Assembly: GCA_009784975.1 (NCBI GenBank)
Contig: WQXG01000014.1
Location: 1-49,291 of the forward strand
DNA length: 49,291 bases
Origin: Treponema sp.
Lineage (GTDB): Bacteria > Spirochaetota > Spirochaetia > Treponematales > Breznakiellaceae
Direction of reading: 5' to 3'
Shown: positions 34,879-40,847 of the stretch, piece after piece
How positions within the stretch are numbered: the stretch's first letter is position 1
Layout of the letters: the number at the start of each line of letters is the position of its first letter
The notes under the pieces: generated by a model
Database searches by the model: none
What the model was told of the DNA's origin: nothing
Seen by the model: the letters and a program-made list of their open reading frames with translations, nothing else
Program-made: the position numbers and the translations under genes

Positions 34879-35644
34879 ATGTGAAGGCATTGCCAAGAAC
34901 TACAAAAATGAGCCTGTTGTTCAGGACATTTCTCTTGCGCTTCATGAGGGCGGATTTATCTCTTTATTGGGACCTTCGGGGGTCGGTAAAACTACTTTAT
35001 TTAATGTTCTTTCCGGGGTGGAAAAACCTGACGCGGGGAAAGTATTTTTAAACGGTGAAGATGTTTCGGGCATAAGCGGAAAAGTAAGCTACATGCTGCA
35101 GAAAGATCTTCTCCTTGAATACTACACAGTGCTGGACAATGTAATTCTTCCGTTATTAATCCGCAGAGAGAAAAAAAAAGAAGCCCGCAAATTTGCAGCC
35201 GGTTTCTTTCCCATGTTTGGACTTGAAGGTTACGAAAAAAATTACCCGAGCGAACTCTCCGGCGGAATGCGCCAGAGAGCCGCCCTGCTTCGCACCTGTC
35301 TTGCCGCTTACGCACCCTGCGGCGCCGGAAAAAAAGAAATGGTTATCCTTTTGGATGAACCTTTTTCCGCTTTAGACGCAATCACCCGCCGCAAGATGCA
35401 GTTATGGTACGCCGACATTGCCCAAAAAATGAAAATCTCCACACTTTTCATAACCCATGATGTTGAGGAAGCGCTGGCTCTGTCTGACACAATTTATATC
35501 CTTAACGGCAAACCCGGCTGCATCACAAAAAAGATTGATGTAAAGCGCCCGCAAAACGGCGAATTTGCCGAACAAAAGCAAATGATACTGGAAGCAATTG
35601 GGGTAGCAGCAACCCCGACTTTTCTGCATTCCAGTGAGTTTTAG
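34856..35644 (+). CDS. thiZ: Thiamine-precursor ABC transporter ATPase (ThiZ-type)
   Basis: This 262-residue ABC ATPase has Walker A GPSGVGKT, the signature LSGGMRQR, Walker B VILLDEPFSALD and the switch segment TLFITHDVEEAL. It powers the ThiXY importer. Its start lies 23 bp inside thiY. The last 15 or so residues (GVAATPTFLHSSEF) and the stop codon are supplied by a palindromic repeat (family A) that lies across the 3' end, so the native C-terminus has been replaced or extended. The core motifs are far from this end, so the enzyme is probably active. Confidence 0.93.
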   Translation: MNTCHIFKCEGIAKNYKNEPVVQDISLALHEGGFISLLGPSGVGKTTLFNVLSGVEKPDAGKVFLNGEDVSGISGKVSYMLQKDLLLEYYTVLDNVILPLLIRREKKKEARKFAAGFFPMFGLEGYEKNYPSELSGGMRQRAALLRTCLAAYAPCGAGKKEMVILLDEPFSALDAITRRKMQLWYADIAQKMKISTLFITHDVEEALALSDTIYILNGKPGCITKKIDVKRPQNGEFAEQKQMILEAIGVAATPTFLHSSEF

Positions 35645-35661
35645 TCGGGGTTGCTGCTACC
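35602..35661. repeat. Palindromic repeat family A, copy 1
   Basis: GGTAGCAGCAACCCCGACT (35602-35620) and AGTCGGGGTTGCTGCTACC (35643-35661) form a perfect 19-bp inverted repeat with a 22-nt loop. The left arm lies within thiZ, the thiZ stop is in the right arm, and the stop of the convergent ATPase gene abuts it. Transcripts from both sides would fold here, so it may also stop transcription. Copies 2 and 3 are at 36855-36901 and 37607-37643. Confidence 0.95.
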
Positions 35662-36788
35662 TATTCCAGCCCTTTAAGCCAGGTTTCTGCGGAGCGAACT
35701 TCTATTGGGGTTACAAGTCCGTCCTGGCGTTCTCTTTTAAGATTTTTTACCAATTGTATGCCCGGTACTTTGTATTGATCACAAAAATAATAAAAGTTTT
35801 TACTTATGTTAGAATCAGAAAGTTTTGTTTCTAAAAAAAACTGTGCTTTCCCGTCACACACAAAACAGAAATCTACTTCCTTGCCGTCTTTTGTTCGTAT
35901 GTAGTGAAGAGCTGCAGAAACTCCTTTTAGATCTTCCTGCGCTGCAGCTTCTTTAAACAGAGCTAAAGCCGCAAGGTTTTCATACTTAACACCGTCATCT
36001 CCATTAACAAGCGCAGTATCAAAAAAATAAATTTTAGGCTCTTTAAGAAGAGACCGCGCTATATTTCCGACATAAGGAGTAATCCTGAAAACAATGTACA
36101 ACTCTTCAAAAATCTGAATATATTTTTTCACAGTGTTAGGTGCAATCCCAATATCGCCGGCAATAGATGAATATGAAACAGGCGATCCCACGCGGCTTCG
36201 CAGTAATTCCAGACAAAGCCTGAGAGATTTAAAATCGGTTATCTGCTCAAAATCAAGAACATCTTCCCGAATCAATCCATCTACATACTGTTTGCGCCAG
36301 CGCTGGGCAAAGTTTTCATCATCTGACAAGAAAGGTTCAGGAAAACCTCCGCGGTTTATCAAACGATCCAAATCAGGCTCAGTGCCGACAGAAGCCAGCT
36401 CTCCAGGCGAAAAGGGAAAAAGCCTATGTTTAAAAAAACGTCCGGAAAGAGAGTCGCCAGTCTGCCTAAAATACTCAAGCCGCGCGCTGCCGGTTACAAG
36501 AATTTTTAGCTTTTCAGGCTTTGTGTCAAAAACGCCTTTTATGAAAGTTTTCCAATTCGGCATTTTATGGATTTCGTCAAAAATAAGCAAATCGGTCGAA
36601 TTAAGCCATGCCTCTTTTTCGATAATTTTCCTGTCACCGCTGCTGTCGTAATTTAAGTACACAGGATTGGAAAACTCTTTCGCTATTTCTTTCGCAAGCC
36701 ATGTTTTCCCAACCTGCCGCGGTCCAGTCAAAAAGACAATTTTTGAGTTTAAATCCTTTAATATCTGGCTTTTACGTTTTCTAACCAT
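35661..36788 (-). CDS. AAA ATPase with DUF4143-type C-terminus (first)
   Basis: This 375-residue protein (ATG at 36788) has Walker A GPRQVGKT (22-29), Walker B LLIFDEIH (about 67-74) and a sensor-type TGSARL. The C-terminal DUF4143 half holds a PD-(D/E)xK-like line, GKEVDFCFV ... FFLETKLS. Such proteins are common accessory ATPases of unsettled function. The gene is flanked by palindromic family A copies on both sides and has two operator-like palindromes over its start. An in-frame TTG at 36806 is a less likely start. No ribosome site is visible, so a leaderless transcript is possible. Confidence 0.88.
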   Translation of the reverse strand: MVRKRKSQILKDLNSKIVFLTGPRQVGKTWLAKEIAKEFSNPVYLNYDSSGDRKIIEKEAWLNSTDLLIFDEIHKMPNWKTFIKGVFDTKPEKLKILVTGSARLEYFRQTGDSLSGRFFKHRLFPFSPGELASVGTEPDLDRLINRGGFPEPFLSDDENFAQRWRKQYVDGLIREDVLDFEQITDFKSLRLCLELLRSRVGSPVSYSSIAGDIGIAPNTVKKYIQIFEELYIVFRITPYVGNIARSLLKEPKIYFFDTALVNGDDGVKYENLAALALFKEAAAQEDLKGVSAALHYIRTKDGKEVDFCFVCDGKAQFFLETKLSDSNISKNFYYFCDQYKVPGIQLVKNLKRERQDGLVTPIEVRSAETWLKGLE

Positions 36789-36790
36789 AC

Positions 36791-36852
36791 GACTATTTTG
36801 CACCAAAATGCAAAAAAGTCAAGACTATTTTGCATTCCGATGCATTTTAGTC
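36791..36852 (-). promoter_or_regulatory. Two tandem 30-bp operator-like palindromes before the first ATPase
   Basis: GACTATTTTGCA occurs at 36791-36802 and 36823-36834. Each copy is followed, after a 6-nt spacer, by an inverted partner: TGCAAAAAAGTC (36809-36820) and TGCATTTTAGTC (36841-36852). The period is 32 bp, about three helical turns. A possible -35 box TTGACT (minus strand, 36817-36822) lies between them. This looks like a regulator-binding array. Confidence 0.6.
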
Positions 36853-36854
36853 GG

Positions 36855-36901
36855 GGTAGCAGCAACCCTTCCAGTGAGTATTAGTCGGGGTTGCTGCTAC
36901 C
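36855..36901. repeat. Palindromic repeat family A, copy 2
   Basis: GGTAGCAGCAACCC (36855-36868) pairs with GGGTTGCTGCTACC (36888-36901); the inner part TTCCAGTGAG and the right arm AGTCGGGGTTGCTGCTACC (36883-36901) match copy 1 almost exactly. The left arm is shortened by several bases compared with copy 1. The 3' end and stop codon of the ParE/RelE-like gene lie inside it. Confidence 0.92.
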
Positions 36902-37240
36902 TTCCGTCATTTTCCCGTCAATAACCTTAGAGATTAATATTTCTTCGATATTTCTTCTGGCGTCAAGAACAAATAAAATATACGCGATTTTATTATCTTC
37001 AGTTATTTTATAGTAGATTTTCCAAGGGTTAATAACTATTTCATATATGCCAAAAATACCGATATCTTTTAATTCCTGACATTGCTTTGTTCTGATTTTA
37101 TCATTTTGCAATTTATTTATTTTTTCAATTATTTTTTGATAAATATTATTTGCTGTTTTCTCATCAACATTGTCTATGTAATATTCAAGTATCTCATTTA
37201 ATGAATCTACGCCGTCTGGAGACCATTCGATATGACGCAT
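36881..37240 (-). CDS. ParE/RelE-superfamily toxin
   Basis: This 119-residue protein has the ParE/RelE fold pattern: MRHIEWSPDGVDSLNEILEYY at the start, a helical EKTANNIYQKIIEKINKL segment, and the beta-strand part GIYEIVINPWKIYYKI and YILFVLDARRNIEEIL. ParE types poison gyrase and RelE types cut mRNA; I cannot decide which this is, though the helical start favours ParE. The last residues (GSSNPD) and the stop codon come from palindromic repeat A, so the original end is altered. The start overlaps the antitoxin stop by 1 bp (TAATG). Confidence 0.88.
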   Translation of the reverse strand: MRHIEWSPDGVDSLNEILEYYIDNVDEKTANNIYQKIIEKINKLQNDKIRTKQCQELKDIGIFGIYEIVINPWKIYYKITEDNKIAYILFVLDARRNIEEILISKVIDGKMTEGSSNPD

Positions 37241-37521
37241 TATTTCTTCCTGTTTAGGGTTTTTTCAAATGTTTTAACGGCATTTTCATGGGATACTGTT
37301 TTTCCATTTTTAATATCTTTTTCTGCAAAGCTTAATAATTTTGCAAGATTTATCGCATTAATGGTTTTTTGATAGCTGTTAATATCAATAATGACGGCTT
37401 TCGCTTCACCGTTTTGGGTTATTACAACAGGCGATTTAGTGCTTTCTACATGCCTTACAATTTCTGTCGTATGCGCTTTAACGTATGAGATAGGTCTTAA
37501 ATCCTGAGCTAAATTTACCAT
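37240..37521 (-). CDS. Phd/YefM-family antitoxin
   Basis: This 93-residue protein starts with the Phd/YefM DNA-binding half: DLRPISYVKAHTTEIVRHVE, then SPVVITQNGEAKAVIIDINSYQ, the classic segment of this family. The C-terminal 40 residues are charged (KTVSHENAVKTFEKTLNRKK) and should bind the toxin. GGAGGG lies just upstream of the ATG. A promoter with direct repeats is close, so the pair probably represses itself. Confidence 0.92.
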   Translation of the reverse strand: MVNLAQDLRPISYVKAHTTEIVRHVESTKSPVVITQNGEAKAVIIDINSYQKTINAINLAKLLSFAEKDIKNGKTVSHENAVKTFEKTLNRKK

Positions 37522-37549
37522 AAACCCTCCAAATATTTGTTATAAAGAG

Positions 37550-37578
37550 AGTATATACCATTATTTACATTTGGTCAA
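37550..37578 (-). promoter_or_regulatory. Promoter of the Phd/ParE operon
   Basis: TTGACC (37573-37578) and TATACT (37550-37555), minus strand, are 17 bp apart and lie about 30 bp before the antitoxin start. Two direct repeats ATTTTGTAC (between 37579 and 37601) lie just upstream of the -35 box and could be operator half-sites. Confidence 0.6.
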
Positions 37579-37606
37579 TATTTTGTACTAAATTTTGTAC
37601 AAGTTC

Positions 37607-37643
37607 ACCCCGACTATTCCAGCGCGTTTTAGTCGGGGTTGCT
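37607..37643. repeat. Palindromic repeat family A, copy 3 (partial)
   Basis: ACCCCGACT (37607-37615) pairs with AGTCGGGGT (37631-37639) around ATTCCAGCGCGTTTT. The right part continues as TGCTG and matches copies 1 and 2. The outer arms are lost. It lies between the Phd/ParE pair and the promoter of the outer-membrane-type gene. Confidence 0.85.
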
Positions 37644-37670
37644 GACACCGCACCCCCACCGTACCGTCAC

Positions 37671-37699
37671 TTGACAAAAAAGCGGTTTTTTGTCATAAT
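37671..37699 (+). promoter_or_regulatory. Promoter with a 24-bp palindrome in its spacer
   Basis: TTGACA (37671-37676) and CATAAT (37694-37699) are 17 bp apart. The bases TGACAAAAAA (37672-37681) and TTTTTTGTCA form a perfect 10-bp inverted repeat with loop GCGG that fills the space between the two boxes. It is placed to act as an operator. TAGGAGGA, before ATG 37730, is a strong ribosome site. Confidence 0.75.
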
Positions 37700-37729
37700 C
37701 TAGATATAATACCTTAGGAGGATTAATTT

Positions 37730-38815
37730 ATGAAAAAACTTGTAATTATTGGTTTGGTACTTTTGTTCCTGGCACCCGCCCTGTTCGCAGAAGATGCCAA
37801 AGTGATGCCCTCATTGGTGGGAAGGCTCACCATAGCCCCCAACTTCACCTTTGCAACCGGCGCTTTTAACAACAATGGAGAATTCGTAGAATTTGCATCT
37901 GGCGATTCAATAAAGGTTTTTAACCTTGGATTCGCCCTGGAATTCGGAATAATCAGCTGGATTACCGCTGCTGTTCAGTGGGCACCAGGCTGGACAATCT
38001 GGTCAGATGTAAAACCAGCATTTCCACTTCCAGTTCCTGGAAATGTTAATACTAACGGCGTTGCAGATCTCTTTATCGGAGCAAAATTCCAGATAATCGG
38101 TGAAACAGCCCCTGTAAAGAACAATATGATCCGGCTTGCACTTGCACCCGGTGTTCTTATCCCCTTACCAGGTCCCGATTTTGAAGAAGAAGCTGTAAAG
38201 ATAGGTCTCGCACAAGATGCAACTATTTCAAATATGGACAAACATGCATTTGCCGTAGGCGGCAGATTCTTCTTTGACTTTGTGTTCAACAAAATGTTCT
38301 TTATTAACCTGTTCAACGAAACAATAGTTTATCCCATCGGGGTAGATTTGAAAAAAACTGGTTTAACAGGTTTACAGTCCTATGGCACACGTGCAGCCAT
38401 AGCAGGAGCAGGTGGAGCAACAGCAATTGATATAGATGTAAACTATGGATATAAGCTCACCTTTGAAGTTGAACCGGTATTTTCCGCACCTATTGGCGGT
38501 GGTATTATCCTTACCGCAGGCGTTCCAGTCAGATACGTATACTCTCCTGCACCAACACATTCTGTAAGTGTTACACATACTAATTCAGTAACAAAGGCAG
38601 CTCTTGAAGCAGCTGCTGAAACAGCTTTGGATGCGGCTGCAGTAGGCGTACAAACCCTCAATATCAACCCGAACATTGCATTCTTCTTTACCAGAACTCC
38701 TCTGCCTTTGGAATTTAAATTCCAGTACAACATTCCTGTATGGGGAATGAATGAATTTGCAAGGCACACTGCTATGTTCCAGATTAAAGCATTTTTTGCT
38801 TTCGGCAAAAGATAA
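37730..38815 (+). CDS. Outer-membrane beta-barrel-type protein, unknown function
   Basis: This 361-residue protein has a signal peptide (MKKLVIIGLVLLFLAPALFA, cleaved before EDAK). The mature part has alternating hydrophobic strands rich in Phe, Gly and Trp: SLVGRLTIAPNFTFATGAF, NLGFALEFGIISWITAAVQW, HAFAVGGRFFFDFVFN and FQIKAFFAFGKR at the end. This pattern fits a porin-like or outer-membrane beta-barrel. An Ala-rich insert with THSVSVTHTNSVTKAAL (about 283-310) may be a surface loop. The strong promoter and ribosome site suggest high expression. I do not recognise a named family. Confidence 0.8.
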   Translation: MKKLVIIGLVLLFLAPALFAEDAKVMPSLVGRLTIAPNFTFATGAFNNNGEFVEFASGDSIKVFNLGFALEFGIISWITAAVQWAPGWTIWSDVKPAFPLPVPGNVNTNGVADLFIGAKFQIIGETAPVKNNMIRLALAPGVLIPLPGPDFEEEAVKIGLAQDATISNMDKHAFAVGGRFFFDFVFNKMFFINLFNETIVYPIGVDLKKTGLTGLQSYGTRAAIAGAGGATAIDIDVNYGYKLTFEVEPVFSAPIGGGIILTAGVPVRYVYSPAPTHSVSVTHTNSVTKAALEAAAETALDAAAVGVQTLNINPNIAFFFTRTPLPLEFKFQYNIPVWGMNEFARHTAMFQIKAFFAFGKR

Positions 38816-38834
38816 AACGTAAAGTTTTAACCAG

Positions 38835-38865
38835 AACGGGCTCCGCGAGGGGTCCGTTTTTTTTT
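38835..38865 (+). terminator. Intrinsic terminator after the outer-membrane protein gene
   Basis: AACGGGCTC pairs with GGGTCCGTT (some G-U pairs) around a CGCGAG-type loop and is followed by a run of nine U residues ending at 38865, 20 bp after the stop codon. Confidence 0.88.
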
Positions 38866-38875
38866 GAGATTGGCA

Positions 38876-39020
38876 AGGAATTGGCAGGGACTCTCGCTGA
38901 GGCGCAGGGGCGCAGAGGACGCGGAGGAAGAGGGGGAAGAAGGGGGAAGAAGGGTTGAAGATTGGCAGGGACTCTCGCTGAGGCGCGGAGGCGCTGAGGA
39001 CGCGGAGGAAGAGGGGGAAG
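38876..39020. repeat. Direct copies of a GC-rich GGCAGGGACTCTCGCTGAGGCG repeat
   Basis: Two direct copies (about 38881-38940 and 38962-39018) share TTGGCAGGGACTCTCGCTG followed by AGGCGC and GAGGACGCGGAGGAAGAGG. They contain the same CGCAGAGG/GACGCGGAG core seen at 24073 and, on the other strand, at 39525-39700. Together they form the left edge of the repeat-bounded GxxExxY gene. Confidence 0.85.
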
Positions 39021-39032
39021 GTTTTTGGGCTT

Positions 39033-39419
39033 TTAATCGAGACCGTTTACGATTCTGATTATTCCTTCTTTCATTAATCCTGCTCCGAAATTTAGAATGT
39101 AACCTAGTTTTGTATTTGTTAATTTTAGATATGTCAATAATTGTTTTTTATGGACATCAGTTATTTTTTCTACGGATTTTAATTCTATTATTACTTTGCC
39201 TTCAACAAATAAATCTACTTTAAAACCTTCATCAAAAAATTCACCTTCAAATTCTATAGGAATTGATACTTGCCTTTGAACAGACAATCCCTTTTTTGCC
39301 AGTAGTTTCATAAGGATAACTTCATAAACATTTTCAAACAAACCAGAACCAAGATTTATATGCAAATTTAATGCTGTTTCAATAATAATATCACCAATCT
39401 TATTCTCATTAATTTCCAT
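39033..39419 (-). CDS. GxxExxY-family protein
   Basis: This protein has 128 residues from the ATG at 39419. It carries the family mark GSGLFENVYE (G-x-G-L-x-E-x-x-Y), a polar patch EFEGEFFDEGFKVDLFVEGKVIIELKS and the closing GLMKEGIIRIVNGL. The VDLF...IELKS line resembles a PD-(D/E)xK nuclease core. These proteins are widespread in repeat-rich bacterial genomes and their function is unsettled. Both sides of the gene are made of the same GC-rich repeats and pyrimidine-rich tracts, so it looks like a small transferable unit. An ATG seven codons upstream is possible. Confidence 0.88.
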   Translation of the reverse strand: MEINENKIGDIIIETALNLHINLGSGLFENVYEVILMKLLAKKGLSVQRQVSIPIEFEGEFFDEGFKVDLFVEGKVIIELKSVEKITDVHKKQLLTYLKLTNTKLGYILNFGAGLMKEGIIRIVNGLD

Positions 39420-39454
39420 ACCCCAAAATAACAAATCCAAAAAACAAATTCAAC

Positions 39455-39752
39455 CCTCCTTTCCTCTTCCTCTTCCTCTTCCTCTTCCTCTTCCTCTTCC
39501 TCTTCCCCCTCTCCCTCCCCCTTCTTCCTCCGCGTCCTCCGCGCCTCTGCGCCCCCGCGAGAATCCCTGCCAATCTTCATTCTCCCTCTTCCTCCTCTTC
39601 CTCCTCTTCCTCCTCTTCCTCCTCTTCCTCCTCTTCCTCCGCGTCCTCCTTCAAACCTTCGGTTTGCGGCCCGCGCCTCTGCGAGAGTCCTAACCAATCT
39701 TCCTGCCAATCCTCCGCGAGAGTCCTTGCCAATCTTCCCGGCTCCCTGTAAA
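39455..39752. repeat. Low-complexity CT-rich tract with dispersed GC-rich repeats
   Basis: A hexanucleotide run (TCTTCC)n lies at about 39463-39505, and a nine-base run (CTTCCTCCT)n at about 39585-39640. Between and after these are inverted copies of the GC-rich repeat (TCCGCGTCCTCCGCGCCTCTG, near 39527-39550, and again near 39640-39690) and two AGAGTCCT(T/A)(G/A)CCAATC motifs. No gene is supported in this stretch of about 340 bp. The tracts should vary in length. Confidence 0.92.
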
Positions 39753-39760
39753 ATAAAATC

Positions 39761-40846
39761 ATGTTAACAATAGTCCGGCAGGCTGCAAACATAGCGCTTA
39801 AACCATTCTATGCGTTCAAGAAACGCTTCCCCCTTCTCTCCTACATTGCAAACAGACTAATAACAATGACAGTGATGCTCTTCCTGCTGGGGCTTGCAGT
39901 GTTCGGCTTAATGGCGCTTGCTCCCGGTGACATTGTAGATCAAATTATGATGCAGCAGCTATTCAGCGAAAGTCACGGGCGGGCAGGGCAGAATTTGCAG
40001 GCGTTAAGCGCAGATCAGCTTGAGGCGCGGCGTGCTGAACTCGGGCTTAATCAGCCGTTTTATGTGCAGTATCTTAAGTGGCTGAACCGTGTTATCGTTC
40101 ACCGGGATTTGGGAGTAAGTTTAATTTCCCGCGCGCCGGTTTCGTTTTTAATTTCTTCGCGGATACTGAATTCGCTTTTATTAAATTTAATATCGCTTGT
40201 TTTTATTACAATTTTTTCTTTTATATTGGGCGTTTATTTTTCCACAAAAGCCGGAACAAAAATTGATTATGCCGTTACTTTTTTTGCCCTTGTGCTTCAT
40301 GCGTTCCCCGGGCTCTTGCTGCTGATACTGCTTCAGCTTTTTGCTTCCGTAACAGGGCTTTTTCCGGTTACCGCGTATCCGTTTTTTCCGTTTTCAGAAG
40401 CGCCTGTAAAATTTGCTTTCTCCTATATGTATCATATTTTCCTGCCGCTATTGTCTGCATTTTTGGGCGGTATCGGCGGATCTTTGCGCATGATTCGCGC
40501 AACTATGCTTGACCAATTGGGGCAGCCGTACATAACAAGTTTACGTTCACGCGGCATCGCAGAATGGCGTATTTATTTTGCGCATGCTTTCCGCAACACA
40601 TTAAATCCGTACATTACAGGCAGCGCGAATCTTCTTGCCGGTCTTTTTTCCGGCTCTTTGATACTGGAAATAATTTTCGCATACCCTGGCATCGGCAGAT
40701 TGATGTACGAAGCCGTTATTCAGCAGGATATAAACCTTGTTCTTGCCAACATGATGTTTATTTCTTTTCTGGTACTCGTCGGCATGGCGTTAGCCGATAT
40801 AATCCTCGCGCTTGTAGACCCGCGTATCAGGTACGGGAAAGAGTAA
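39761..40846 (+). CDS. Peptide-type ABC transporter permease (DppB/OppB-like)
   Basis: This 361-residue permease has about six membrane segments. The N-terminal FLLGLAVFGLMALAPGD is the usual start of DppB/OppB permeases, followed by RRAELGLNQPFYVQYLKWL and the binding-protein-dependent transport loop (SLRSRGIAEWRIYFAHAFRN). The ending DPRIRYG is also typical. It pairs with the fused permease-ATPase that starts 1 bp after its stop. No binding protein gene is next to it, so the substrate (peptides, nickel, sugars) is open. Confidence 0.93.
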   Translation: MLTIVRQAANIALKPFYAFKKRFPLLSYIANRLITMTVMLFLLGLAVFGLMALAPGDIVDQIMMQQLFSESHGRAGQNLQALSADQLEARRAELGLNQPFYVQYLKWLNRVIVHRDLGVSLISRAPVSFLISSRILNSLLLNLISLVFITIFSFILGVYFSTKAGTKIDYAVTFFALVLHAFPGLLLLILLQLFASVTGLFPVTAYPFFPFSEAPVKFAFSYMYHIFLPLLSAFLGGIGGSLRMIRATMLDQLGQPYITSLRSRGIAEWRIYFAHAFRNTLNPYITGSANLLAGLFSGSLILEIIFAYPGIGRLMYEAVIQQDINLVLANMMFISFLVLVGMALADIILALVDPRIRYGKE

Positions 40847-40847
40847 T

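Noticed and set aside
37705..37710. TATAAT as the -10 box of the outer-membrane protein promoter
   Set aside because: It is 28 bp from TTGACA; CATAAT at 37694-37699 has the right 17-bp spacing.
38864..39058. Plus-strand frame reading LSLRRRGAEDAEEEGE
   Set aside because: This is the usual translation of the dispersed GC-rich repeat, not a protein gene.
39368..39792. Glu- and Gly-rich minus-strand frames
   Set aside because: They are translations of the CT-rich microsatellites and have no start signals.
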